Positions 16,109 through 24,311 are shown, counted from the first letter of the stretch. The stretch: DNA of 28,496 bases from Firm-04 sp964392175 (GCA_964392175.1 CAYMOJ010000024.1:1-28496); one strand, 5' to 3'. Numbers and translations are program-made. The notes: a model not told the origin generated them from the sequence alone.

Positions 16109-18034
16109 ATGTTTCGAATGACTTATCGTAAGGTTTGCCTGCTGATAGCGGATTTTGTCGTGTTGTTGGTCTGTGCCATTCTTTCGCACTATATGACGAT
16201 GCTGTTTGGATTTCAGGAAACATCTCCGGCGCAGCTTGCCGTTGTAGGTGCAATCTCCGCCATCATCACTATGCTGACATTGTGGATTTGCGGTGCTTAT
16301 GCAAAGCAATGGCGGCACTCTACAAGCAAGGATTATTTGCGCTGCGTGTATGGTATGGTCAGTGGTACGATCATCTCAGGTGGCATCATGCTTGCTACCG
16401 GGCACACCATGCATTTTGTATTCTGGGCTTTTTTTGTGGTGTTCGGCAGCGCGGTATTGATTGCGTTTCGCTTTTTGTTCCGCAGGGCATTTTTGCCTGA
16501 GACGGAGGGATCTGTAGGCGGCGAAGATAGCAACGCCAAGCGTGTCATGATCATTGGTGCGGGCAAGGCGGGTACGATGCTGCTGACTGATATTGAAAAT
16601 GCGCGCACTGACCCTGAGCATCCGGCGTACCATTATCTGCCGGTATGTATGATCGACGATAATATGTCGTTGGTGGGTAATGTCATCAAGGGCGTGAAGG
16701 TCATGGGCTCCACGAAGGAGATCCCCGCGATCTGTCAGCGTGAAAAGATAAACCTGATCGTGCTTGCCATTCCCTCCAGTGGTGAAACGGATCGTAAGCG
16801 CATTTTGGATATTTGTAACGAAACGAAGCTGCCGATTAAAGTGTTGCCCTTTATTTCGCAGCTGGTGTTGGGCGATACCCCCGAGGAGCGTGTGCTGCTT
16901 TCACAGGTGCGAGATATTGATGTGGAGGGTCTGCTTGGTCGCGAACCCATCACTTTTGATAAGGATGATATTCGCGCATTGATTCGGGGCAAGGTTTGTA
17001 TGGTCACTGGTGGCGGCGGTAGTATTGGATCAGAACTGGTGCGTCAGATCGCTGAATACCAACCTGCACAGGTGGTGATCGTGGATATCTACGAGAATAA
17101 TGCCTACGATATCCAGACGGAGCTTTCCATGCGCTACGGCAACCAGCTCAACCTTGTGACATTGATCGCTTCTGTTCGCGATTATCATCGTATGTCCCAG
17201 ATTTTTGATCGCTATCGTCCCGATATTGTCTTCCATGCAGCTGCCCATAAGCATGTGCCCTTGATGGAACACGCTCCCATGGAAGCCATCAAGAACAATG
17301 TGATCGGTACACTGAATGTTGCAACACTTGCTGATTTCTTCCATGTCAAAAAATTCGTGATGATCTCTACCGATAAGGCGGTGAATCCCACCAATGTCAT
17401 GGGTGCTTCCAAGCGGTGCTGTGAGATGATTGTGCAGTATATGGCACAGAGTAAGACCGATACTGAGTTTGTCACTACCCGATTCGGTAATGTGCTTGGC
17501 TCTAACGGCTCGGTGATTCCGCTGTTCAAGCGCCAGATTGAGGCTGGCGGCCCTGTTACTGTTACCCACCCCGATATTATCCGCTATTTCATGACGATTC
17601 CTGAGGCGGTATCTCTGGTGCTGCAAGCCGGTGCCATGGCGCATGGCGGCGAGATTTTTGTGCTGGATATGGGCGAGCCGGTCAAGATTGTATCGCTTGC
17701 AGAAAATCTTATCCGTATGTACGGCAAGGTACCGTATAAAGATATTCAGATCCACTTTACGGGGCTGCGTCCCGGAGAAAAGCTTTTTGAGGAGTTGCTA
17801 ATGAATGAGGAGGGTCTGACTGACACCACCAATAAAAAAATCTTTATTGGGCAGCAGATCTCCATTGATCCCATTGTGTTTATGGAAAAGCTGAATACCC
17901 TACGAGATGCTGCGAATGCCAATCAGGCACAGGAAACGGTGGAGCTTTTGGCAGATTTAGTGCCGACCTTCCATCATAAGAGAATGGAACTGCACGATGA
18001 ACCGGTGCATTCTGTAGTACCGGTGACCATCTGA
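16109..18034 (+). CDS. Membrane-anchored NDP-sugar 4,6-dehydratase (PglF/CapD/WbpM type)
   Basis: 641 residues. Four membrane helices lie at roughly 10-30, 42-62, 82-98 and 103-125. A first Rossmann domain starts with RVMIIGAGKAG at 145-155. The catalytic short-chain dehydrogenase-like domain follows with TGGGGSIGSE at 300-309. The active-site region is STDKAVNPTNVMGASK at 420-435, with the TDK triad and Met in place of the usual Tyr of the YxxxK motif, which is normal for this family. Such enzymes convert UDP-GlcNAc or related sugars to 4-keto-6-deoxy products for glycans or capsule. The exact sugar is not readable. GGAG is about 12 nt before the ATG. It is a single-gene unit ended by a strong terminator at 18057, and with the O-antigen-ligase-like gene at 22693 it points to surface polysaccharide synthesis. 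Confidence 0.92.
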   Translation: MFRMTYRKVCLLIADFVVLLVCAILSHYMTMLFGFQETSPAQLAVVGAISAIITMLTLWICGAYAKQWRHSTSKDYLRCVYGMVSGTIISGGIMLATGHTMHFVFWAFFVVFGSAVLIAFRFLFRRAFLPETEGSVGGEDSNAKRVMIIGAGKAGTMLLTDIENARTDPEHPAYHYLPVCMIDDNMSLVGNVIKGVKVMGSTKEIPAICQREKINLIVLAIPSSGETDRKRILDICNETKLPIKVLPFISQLVLGDTPEERVLLSQVRDIDVEGLLGREPITFDKDDIRALIRGKVCMVTGGGGSIGSELVRQIAEYQPAQVVIVDIYENNAYDIQTELSMRYGNQLNLVTLIASVRDYHRMSQIFDRYRPDIVFHAAAHKHVPLMEHAPMEAIKNNVIGTLNVATLADFFHVKKFVMISTDKAVNPTNVMGASKRCCEMIVQYMAQSKTDTEFVTTRFGNVLGSNGSVIPLFKRQIEAGGPVTVTHPDIIRYFMTIPEAVSLVLQAGAMAHGGEIFVLDMGEPVKIVSLAENLIRMYGKVPYKDIQIHFTGLRPGEKLFEELLMNEEGLTDTTNKKIFIGQQISIDPIVFMEKLNTLRDAANANQAQETVELLADLVPTFHHKRMELHDEPVHSVVPVTI

Positions 18035-18056
18035 ATATCAGAAAATACAATAAGAG

Positions 18057-18093
18057 ATCCACCCCTGATATGCTGTCGGGGGTGGATTTTTTT
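18057..18093 (+). terminator. Intrinsic terminator after the 4,6-dehydratase gene
   Basis: ATCCACCCC (18057-18065) pairs with GGGGTGGAT (18079-18087), followed by a T7 tract. Confidence 0.92.
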
Positions 18094-18124
18094 CCTATTT
18101 GATTGCAATAGCGGATCAATCGAT

Positions 18125-18154
18125 GTCAAAGGGTCAAGCTTCGCTGCATATACT
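18125..18154 (+). promoter_or_regulatory. Possible SigE-type promoter of sigK
   Basis: CATATACT (18147-18154) resembles the mother-cell SigE -10 (CATACAnT), with GTCAAAG at 18125-18131 as a possible -35 at 15-nt spacing. No SigA-like promoter is evident between the terminator and the gene. A weak match, proposed mainly because sigK is SigE-dependent in known spore formers. Confidence 0.3.
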
Positions 18155-18175
18155 GAGAGGAAAGGCGGTGACGAT

Positions 18176-18874
18176 ATGCATTTTTTATCCGGTATACTGG
18201 GCAGGATGATGCTTCTGCTTCTTCATGTGGACGTGGCAGCGGCATTTCCGCCTGCATTGAGCAAGGAAGAGGAGCAGGCTTGCCTGGAAGGATTAAAACA
18301 CGGTGAACGTTGGGCACGAGAAAAGCTGATCTCTCACAATTTGCGGTTGGTGGCGCATATGACCAAGAAATTCTATTCGCCCGACCGTGAACAGGAGGAG
18401 CTGATCTCCGTGGGAACGCTTGGCTTGATGAAAGCGGTGGATTCTTTTGATCCTGATAAGGGCGCACGGTTCGCCACTTATGCCGCGCGTTGTATTGAGA
18501 ATGAGATCCTAATGCAATACCGTGCCAAACGTAAGCGTGCAGGAGAGGTGTTCTTTGATGAGCCACTGGAGTACGACAAGGATGGTAATGCGCTGACTTT
18601 AAAGGATTTTATCAGCGATGATGTGGATTTGGAGGAGGAAGTCGCACAGACAATGCAGCAAAGGCAGCTATATGATTATCTCCAACATCAGCTGACAGAG
18701 CGTGAACGAACCGTCATCGCTAGGCGATACGGACTGCTTGGATATCTGCCACAAACGCAACGGGAAGTTGCAGATGCTATGGGTATCAGTCGATCGTATG
18801 TGTCGCGCATCGAAAAGCGCGCACTTTTGCAACTGCGCAAGGCATATGCAAGCATCGGCATTTATGAGGCGTAA
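18176..18874 (+). CDS. sigK: Sporulation sigma factor SigK (pro-form)
   Basis: A late mother-cell sigma factor directing spore coat and cortex genes. The 232 residues show a hydrophobic pro-sequence of about 20-24 residues (ILGRMMLLLLHVDVAAAF), which in the family is cleaved by the SpoIVFB protease. The core begins with LSKEEEQ. Region 2 is clear (LISHNLRLVAHMTKKF at 51-66, ELISVGTLGLMKAVDSF at 75-91, FATYAARCIENEILM at 99-113). Region 4 ends in the helix-turn-helix TQREVADAMGISRSYVSRIE at 194-213. AAGGCGGTG precedes the ATG. The reading frame is continuous, so no skin-like element interrupts the gene here. The next promoter begins 3 nt after the stop. Its presence suggests the host lineage sporulates or recently did. 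Confidence 0.94.
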   Translation: MHFLSGILGRMMLLLLHVDVAAAFPPALSKEEEQACLEGLKHGERWAREKLISHNLRLVAHMTKKFYSPDREQEELISVGTLGLMKAVDSFDPDKGARFATYAARCIENEILMQYRAKRKRAGEVFFDEPLEYDKDGNALTLKDFISDDVDLEEEVAQTMQQRQLYDYLQHQLTERERTVIARRYGLLGYLPQTQREVADAMGISRSYVSRIEKRALLQLRKAYASIGIYEA

Positions 18875-18877
18875 TGG

Positions 18878-18906
18878 TTGACAATTAGTTGCGATTGTGT
18901 TAAAAT
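18878..18906 (+). promoter_or_regulatory. SigA promoter of the M3-like peptidase gene
   Basis: TTGACA (18878-18883), 17 nt, TAAAAT (18901-18906), with TG at 18898-18899. It lies directly behind the sigK stop codon. Confidence 0.8.
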
Positions 18907-18935
18907 GAAGATATCTTATTGAGGAGGAGCATACG

Positions 18936-20555
18936 ATGAAGTTCAAACGCTGTCTGGCGGTGCTTGCTGCCGTGACAATGACGCTCAGTTGCGATGGTTG
19001 CGCGTTAGGTGATTCGATCATGAAAAAACTTTTGGGGATTGAAACCTATGAGTTGACCGAAGAACAGCAGGCACAGCGCTTTGACGTTGAGGGAATGCAG
19101 CGCAAGGCAGAGGGGATGTCCCATGCATGGACGCAACTTGATGAGGATACGCAGCTGCGTGAAGATATCGAGTGGATGATTGTTCAGTTTGATGCTGCGG
19201 CGGAGGTCTATTTTACCAACGAGCTTGCCTACTATGCGGACTGGGAGAATTCTGCGGTGGAGGCAATGTACAATCAAACCTATGAGGATTACTATGTCGC
19301 CAGTGAGATCCTCTATTGGACGCTCGTCAATGGCTACCACAAATCTCTCTACAATGAGATCTTTGGCGAGTATCTTGGCGATATTGCAGATGATCAGAGC
19401 TATAAAGATTACTATACTTCCATTTCACTGGAAAAGGCAATTCGTAATGGGCAATCGGACAGTGCCTATTTTAGTGGCGCATTGCAAGACTATTACGATG
19501 TTTCAGGGGATACCTCTGCGGATGCGGATGATGCAGATCTGCAATGCGCTGAGATGTACCTGGAAAATCTGAAAACCTATGATTGCAGCCAGTATCTGTA
19601 TGATGTATACGTTCGTGACTACGAGGCAGCAGATGCTTCGGCACTGTATGCGCAGATGATTACGGAGCTACAGCCTCTTTATGATGAGCTCTATGAGCTT
19701 GTGGTGGAACATCCCCAGTACGATTACTTGTATACCGACGTTTTGGGGGAAAATGATCTGTTTGATACGGTGCGCGAATATGCTGCACGTATCTCTCCAA
19801 ATCTTGCAACTTCGGCGCAAAAGCTTGTGGATGAGCAGTGGTATGCCATCGGCACGGGAGATCAGTGCTATACAGGCAGCTATTGCATTTCCATTCCCGG
19901 CAAGGAAAAGGCATTGATCTATGTCTACCAGAATCACGACTTCTATGACTTCTCCAGTGCCGTTCATGAGTTTGGGCATTTTCATGCTGATTGGCGTGAC
20001 GATATCTCGATGTTTTATCAAACGCAATGTACGGATATCGCTGAGGTGCAATCGCAGGGGCTGAGTATGCTGTACACGGCATTTTACGATGAACTTTTCG
20101 GAGAGAATGCCGAGTATCTGGAGATGGTCACGTTGTTTGATATCGTGGATTCCATTGTCTGTGGTCTGGCGGTGGGCGAGTTTGAATATCGCGTGATGGA
20201 ACGGCTGGATGATATCACCGCTGAGGAAGTGGTGGAGTTGTTCTATGAGATCAATCATGCGGCAAATACGGGTTATATTCTCAAGGATATCAGCCACTTG
20301 TATGAGCAGCCCGGCTATTATGTCAGCTATGCCATTTCTGCTATCCCTGCCATGCAGATCTATATTACCATGCAGGATGATTTTGATGAAGCAGTCAAGA
20401 TGTATGAAGCCATTGCGGGAATCTCCTCTAATGACGGAAAATATGCGATTCATGGTGCGGTAGAGGCGTGCGGCTTTGACGATATCTTTGCCCCGACAAC
20501 CATGACCGCCATTGCAGATGAAGTGCGCACGTTGATTGACGCAAGCAAGTCGTGA
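18936..20555 (+). CDS. Putative lipoprotein with M3-like zinc metallopeptidase active site
   Basis: 539 residues. A basic N-terminus and hydrophobic stretch lead to Cys19 and Cys22 (TLSCDGC), a plausible but imperfect lipobox, so it is probably exported and perhaps lipid-anchored. The body is strongly acidic and Tyr/Asp/Glu-rich. A zinc site HEFGH lies at 344-348 (in SSAVHEFGHFHADW), and Glu370 in TDIAEVQSQG is the likely third ligand. This arrangement resembles the M3 (oligoendopeptidase F/thimet) family, but overall similarity is hard to judge. Substrate unknown. GGAGGAG lies at good distance before the ATG. It is monocistronic, between its own promoter and the terminator at 20567. Its placement after sigK need not mean a sporulation role, because its promoter looks SigA-type. 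Confidence 0.75.
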   Translation: MKFKRCLAVLAAVTMTLSCDGCALGDSIMKKLLGIETYELTEEQQAQRFDVEGMQRKAEGMSHAWTQLDEDTQLREDIEWMIVQFDAAAEVYFTNELAYYADWENSAVEAMYNQTYEDYYVASEILYWTLVNGYHKSLYNEIFGEYLGDIADDQSYKDYYTSISLEKAIRNGQSDSAYFSGALQDYYDVSGDTSADADDADLQCAEMYLENLKTYDCSQYLYDVYVRDYEAADASALYAQMITELQPLYDELYELVVEHPQYDYLYTDVLGENDLFDTVREYAARISPNLATSAQKLVDEQWYAIGTGDQCYTGSYCISIPGKEKALIYVYQNHDFYDFSSAVHEFGHFHADWRDDISMFYQTQCTDIAEVQSQGLSMLYTAFYDELFGENAEYLEMVTLFDIVDSIVCGLAVGEFEYRVMERLDDITAEEVVELFYEINHAANTGYILKDISHLYEQPGYYVSYAISAIPAMQIYITMQDDFDEAVKMYEAIAGISSNDGKYAIHGAVEACGFDDIFAPTTMTAIADEVRTLIDASKS

Positions 20556-20566
20556 GCCCATTTCGT

Positions 20567-20604
20567 AAGCAGACAGTACTTTGCGTGCTGTCTGCTTGCT
20601 TTTT
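20567..20604 (+). terminator. Intrinsic terminator after the peptidase gene
   Basis: AAGCAGACAG (20567-20576) pairs perfectly with CTGTCTGCTT (20588-20597), followed by GCTTTTT. Confidence 0.9.
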
Positions 20605-20635
20605 CACGGAAAATTGGTTCGTGGCTGAAAAATGC

Positions 20636-20664
20636 TTGACAATCTCATGGGAGTATAGTATAAT
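20636..20664 (+). promoter_or_regulatory. Consensus SigA promoter of the rny leader
   Basis: TTGACA (20636-20641), 17 nt, TATAAT (20659-20664). Transcription should start near 20671, giving a leader of about 308 nt before rny. Confidence 0.9.
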
Positions 20665-20682
20665 ATTAGTATGTATTTTGCA

Positions 20683-20739
20683 TTGCACCCCTGAAGCACT
20701 TGTGCAACGGGTGTTCTGTGGCGCGGACGCGCCGTTTTT
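20683..20739 (+). promoter_or_regulatory. Attenuator-like hairpins at the start of the rny leader (or a ~70-nt small RNA)
   Basis: A GC-only 5-bp hairpin, GGCGC (20720-20724) with loop GGAC and GCGCC (20729-20733), is followed by G and T5 (20735-20739) and resembles a short intrinsic terminator. Just upstream, two alternative pairings share bases: TTGCAC (20683-20688) with GTGCAA (20702-20707), or CACCC (20686-20690) with GGGTG (20709-20713) plus an inner GCA/TGC. The arrangement could be an attenuator or the end of a small RNA. It matches no class I know. Confidence 0.5.
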
Positions 20740-20887
20740 GCTGATTTCATTTTCTTATTCTTTTTTCAGTGCCGCTTGTCCATTTGGGGCAGTAGGCTGT
20801 TGATATTGGTAGGTATGCATATCGCTGTACCACCGCTACATTTCTACATAAGCGAAAAACATAAGGGAATTTATCAAACGGTGTTGT

Positions 20888-20968
20888 TCCTGTCGCAGGA
20901 TCAGGGTGTATCGTATAGATACTGCCGAAAGGGGAGGGGTTCTCCCACGGCAACTGATAATGACAGGA
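20888..20968 (+). promoter_or_regulatory. Three-way-junction RNA element overlapping the rny Shine-Dalgarno
   Basis: P1 is TCCTGTC (20888-20894) with GACAGGA (20962-20968), seven perfect pairs whose 3' strand covers the first part of AGGAGG (20965-20970). P2 is ATCAG (20900-20904) with CTGAT (20954-20958). Two hairpins are enclosed: GTATC/GATAC (20908-20912 / 20918-20922), and GCCG/CGGC (20924-20927 / 20948-20951) topped by GGGAG/CTCCC (20932-20936 / 20942-20946). Folding should reduce ribosome access to rny. The ligand or factor, if any, is unknown. The stretch between this element and the upstream hairpin (20740-20887) shows nothing I recognise. Confidence 0.55.
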
Positions 20969-20978
20969 GGAAATTGAA

Positions 20979-22625
20979 TTGTTGTGTACTCTCATGATGG
21001 CGATCAGTAACCCCATCGCGATCGTGGCAATTCTAATCGCGCTGATCGCCGGCGGCGGTGTAGGTGCTGTGATCGCTGCAAAAAAAGCCTCACAAAAAGG
21101 CTTTGATGAGGGCGTTGCTCATCGGAAAATGGAGGCGGAGGCTGCCATCGGTAGTGCGGAGGCTGAAGCTGAACGGATCCGTGAAGCTGCTGAAAAGGAT
21201 GCTGATAGCCGCAAAAAGGCTGCTTTGGTGGAAGCAAAGGATGAGATCTTTAAGCTGCGCTCCGAGGCGGAGCGTGAGTTGAAGGATCGTCGTTCCGAGA
21301 TGTCGCGCCAAGAGCGCAGAGTGCAGCAGAAAGAAGAAAATCTCGACAAAAAGGCGGATCAGTACGAGCGCAAAGAAGAAACTTTGCAAGAAAAGTTGCG
21401 CGCTGCGGATGCCCATCTTGCCGAAGCGGAAGCGGCGAAAAAAGCTTCTGCAGAGGAGATCGAGAAGCTGAAGAAAAGTCAGTTGGATATGCTGGAGCGA
21501 ATCTCTGAGTTCAGCCGTGAGCAGGCAAGAGATTATCTGCTGACGCAGGTGGATGCCGACCTGACGCACGAAAAGGCATTGCGTATCACTGCCTATGAGC
21601 AGCAAGTTAAGACCGGCTGCGAAGATATCGCAAGACGCTATATTGCGCTGGCAATTGCAAAATGTGCCGCCGAGCAGGTCTCAGAAGTAGCGGTTTCTGT
21701 TGTGCCGCTTCCCAATGACGAAATGAAGGGTAGAATTATCGGTCGCGAGGGCAGAAATATCCGTACACTGGAAACCCTCACCGGTGTGGACCTCATCATT
21801 GATGACACCCCCGAAGCAATTACACTTTCTTGCTTTGATCCCGTTCGTCGCGAGGTTGCTCGCATTGCCCTTGAAAAACTCATCGTCGATGGCAGAATCC
21901 ATCCCGCAAGTATCGAAGAAAAGGTGGATAAGGCACGTAGAGAGGTGGAAAAACGCATCAAGCAGGAGGGTGAACGCGCCGTTCTGGAAACCAATGTACA
22001 CGGCATTAACCCCGAACTCGTACGCTTGCTGGGTCGCTTGACTTTCCGCACCAGCTATCGTCAGAATGTGCTCAACCACAGCATTGAGGTTGCGATGCTT
22101 TCCGGTATTCTCGCTTCCGAACTGGGCGTGGATGCCAATATGGCGCGCCGCGCAGGCTTGCTCCACGATATCGGTAAGGCATTGACTGCTGAAATCGAAG
22201 GCTCTCACGTTGCCATCGGTGTGGATGTCTGTCGAAAGTACAAGGAATCCAACGAGATTATCCATGCTGTTGAAGCCCACCACAACGATGTGGAGCCGAA
22301 AACCGTGATTGCCTGCATTGTGCAGGCAGCGGATGCCATCTCTGCGGCTCGTCCCGGTGCACGCAGTGAGAACATCGACAGCTACATCAAGCGTCTGCAA
22401 AAGCTGGAGGAGATCTGTACCTCTTACGAGGGCGTGGAGAAGTGCTTTGCTATGCAGGCAGGGCGCGAGGTTCGCGTGATGGTCAAGCCGGAGGTCATCA
22501 ACGACGAGAAGATGGTTTTGGTGGCACGCCAGATCGCGAAGCAGATTGAGGATGAAATGGAATATCCCGGTCAGATCAAGGTCAATCTCATTCGTGAGAG
22601 TCGCGCAGTAGAAGTCGCAAAATAA
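20979..22625 (+). CDS. rny: Ribonuclease Y
   Basis: A membrane-anchored endoribonuclease that starts mRNA decay in Firmicutes. The 548 residues match the family: an N-terminal membrane helix (about 10-33, ending in GGGVGAVIAAKK), a long Glu/Lys/Arg-rich coiled coil (about 35-195), a KH RNA-binding domain containing GRIIGREGRNIRTLE (about 250-265), and an HD domain with His367 (NHSIEV) and the LLHDIGK motif including His396-Asp397. The C-terminal region ends MEYPGQIKVNLIRESRAVEVAK, typical of RNase Y. The start is TTG at 20979, 8 nt from AGGAGG at 20965-20970. The later ATGs at about 20994 have no such site. It is monocistronic with a strong promoter and a long structured leader, suggesting post-transcriptional control, possibly autoregulation (inference). 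Confidence 0.95.
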   Translation: MLCTLMMAISNPIAIVAILIALIAGGGVGAVIAAKKASQKGFDEGVAHRKMEAEAAIGSAEAEAERIREAAEKDADSRKKAALVEAKDEIFKLRSEAERELKDRRSEMSRQERRVQQKEENLDKKADQYERKEETLQEKLRAADAHLAEAEAAKKASAEEIEKLKKSQLDMLERISEFSREQARDYLLTQVDADLTHEKALRITAYEQQVKTGCEDIARRYIALAIAKCAAEQVSEVAVSVVPLPNDEMKGRIIGREGRNIRTLETLTGVDLIIDDTPEAITLSCFDPVRREVARIALEKLIVDGRIHPASIEEKVDKARREVEKRIKQEGERAVLETNVHGINPELVRLLGRLTFRTSYRQNVLNHSIEVAMLSGILASELGVDANMARRAGLLHDIGKALTAEIEGSHVAIGVDVCRKYKESNEIIHAVEAHHNDVEPKTVIACIVQAADAISAARPGARSENIDSYIKRLQKLEEICTSYEGVEKCFAMQAGREVRVMVKPEVINDEKMVLVARQIAKQIEDEMEYPGQIKVNLIRESRAVEVAK

Positions 22626-22637
22626 TCGTAAACAGAT

Positions 22638-22676
22638 GCGCATGATCTTCCACCATGGATGGTCATGCGCTTTTTT
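22638..22676 (+). terminator. Intrinsic terminator after rny
   Basis: GCGCATGA (22638-22645) pairs with TCATGCGC (22663-22670), followed by T6. The next gene's ribosome binding site lies only a few bases further on, so read-through probably supplies part of its expression. Confidence 0.88.
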
Positions 22677-22692
22677 GCAAAGGAGTGCCGTT

Positions 22693-24249
22693 ATGCCCAA
22701 AACCATATTCAATACTACGGAAAAATCCAACTTTATTCTGAACCTTGACCTTGACCGTTACCGTTCTTTTTGCGTGAAACTGCTCTTTGCCATGGCAGTG
22801 GCGGTAGCAGGCTCTGCCTGTGTTTTTCAGTTGACCTATGCTGTTAACAGCGATCTTTCTAATATGCTCAGCGATGGCGGATTCGGCAGCGTGATTGCCT
22901 TGCTGTTGATCGCCCTGCGCAGTATTTCAGTAGTGTTTGCCGTTTTCGGTGTTGCTATCATGATTACAATGGTCATTGGTCTTATGCGTGGTCAGTTCAG
23001 CAAAGTGACTGCATTACCCTATTTGCTCGTGCTTGGCGGATGGATCTGGGGGACGATTTCGTTGATCAATTCTTTTGATAACAGCACCTCTTTTTTCGGT
23101 CTTGATGGCAGAGATGAAGGACTTCTCGCGCTGCTGATCTACGGCTGCGTGTTTTATCTTGGCTCAATGCTGCGCCGCAAAGAGAATCTCAGTAAATTGA
23201 TCACCCTACTACTGGGATTTGGTATCGCACAGGGCGTGTGGGGGCTGCTGCAAAGCCTACCGCTACCATCTTTCCCAAATGCGTACCGTATGGTGGAGCC
23301 GTTGCTATATCAAAATCTGTATTTGCCTTCCGGCTTTACGGATAGTCCCATAACCTTTGCTATGTTGCTGGGCATGATGCTTGCAGTTGCGATTCCCTGC
23401 GCGATGCTCAGCGAATCGGCAAAGCAGCGTACCCTTGCGTATATTTGCTTAGGCATCAGTGGTGTGCTGCTGCTGAAGACTCATACCATTGCGGGCGTGA
23501 TTGCCGCGACGGTCGCTGTACTTCTCGCGGTGGTGCTTTGGTGTATGAAGCATCAGACTGCCCCTGCAAAGCATTGGCTAACGCCTGTGATTTTGGTGAG
23601 CGCGCTGGCGATATCCTTTGGGTGGAGCTGGATCTCTCCCTCGCTCAATGGTGCCTACAAAACCCATAACGACGAATCCCTGCAAAACGGCTATGCGTTT
23701 TATGATGGCGGCATCGTCTGGGATGATAGCTTCTACCGTTTGGCAACCTCTGGCCCATATGCTTCTTATGTCGATCATGATTTTGATATCCATGATGCCT
23801 TTTCTGTATTGGAATATTGCCATTCCGAGGCACGCCGAGTCATCAAAAAGTATCCATTGGTAGGTACAGGCCCAGACAACTTCACTTACTCGCAGCTGCG
23901 CTCCAGCATGGAGATTTTTCAGAATGCCAATAGCATTGATCGCCCCTACAATGATTATCTTTATATTGCTGCAACCCGTGGTATTCCGGCGCTCCTGCTG
24001 TATGTGGCATTGCTTGCAGTTGCACTATGGATGGGCATCGGGCACTACCGTAAGACAAAGCACTGGGCGTATCTGGCGGCGATTGGTGGTGTGATCTGCT
24101 TTGCGTTGACTGCATTTGTGGGTGTTTCTGTGTTGACAGTCACTCCTGTGCTGTGGATGTTGCTGGGTGTTCTGGTGGGTGAGCCTCTTGTTGATGCTGC
24201 ATCGCAAGTGGCAAATTCTGCATTGAATGATAAAAATATCCAAAAGTAA
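22693..24249 (+). CDS. O-antigen ligase / Wzy-like polytopic membrane protein
   Basis: 518 residues with about eleven to twelve hydrophobic helices and a large extracytoplasmic loop between roughly residues 315 and 425. The loop carries SEARRVIKKYPLVGTGPDNF followed by RPYNDYLYIAATRGIPALL, the hallmark of the Wzy_C/O-antigen ligase superfamily, whose members join or polymerise lipid-linked glycans at the outer face of the membrane. In a Gram-positive host, a role in capsule, secondary wall polymer or glycoprotein glycan assembly is likely (inference). The start at 22693 is chosen because AGGAG (22681-22685) lies 7 nt upstream. An earlier in-frame ATG at 22636 would run through the rny terminator. 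No separate promoter is obvious between the terminator and the gene. A strong terminator follows. Confidence 0.85.
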   Translation: MPKTIFNTTEKSNFILNLDLDRYRSFCVKLLFAMAVAVAGSACVFQLTYAVNSDLSNMLSDGGFGSVIALLLIALRSISVVFAVFGVAIMITMVIGLMRGQFSKVTALPYLLVLGGWIWGTISLINSFDNSTSFFGLDGRDEGLLALLIYGCVFYLGSMLRRKENLSKLITLLLGFGIAQGVWGLLQSLPLPSFPNAYRMVEPLLYQNLYLPSGFTDSPITFAMLLGMMLAVAIPCAMLSESAKQRTLAYICLGISGVLLLKTHTIAGVIAATVAVLLAVVLWCMKHQTAPAKHWLTPVILVSALAISFGWSWISPSLNGAYKTHNDESLQNGYAFYDGGIVWDDSFYRLATSGPYASYVDHDFDIHDAFSVLEYCHSEARRVIKKYPLVGTGPDNFTYSQLRSSMEIFQNANSIDRPYNDYLYIAATRGIPALLLYVALLAVALWMGIGHYRKTKHWAYLAAIGGVICFALTAFVGVSVLTVTPVLWMLLGVLVGEPLVDAASQVANSALNDKNIQK

Positions 24250-24274
24250 TTTTTGAGATTTCAGCAATTGAAAA

Positions 24275-24311
24275 ACAGCCGTGTTTCTATGTGAGACACG
24301 GCTGTTTCTTT
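24275..24311 (+). terminator. Intrinsic terminator after the O-antigen-ligase-like gene
   Basis: ACAGCCGTGT (24275-24284) pairs perfectly with ACACGGCTGT (24296-24305), followed by a T-rich stretch interrupted by one C. Confidence 0.9.

Noticed and set aside
18034..18176. Skin-like element or recombination site inside or beside sigK
   Set aside because: The sigK frame is continuous from the pro-sequence to the last helix, and no repeats flank it.
20744..20978. Known riboswitch (c-di-AMP, TPP, cobalamin, c-di-GMP, purine) in the rny leader
   Set aside because: The conserved cores of these classes are not present. The region is reported only as an unidentified structured leader.
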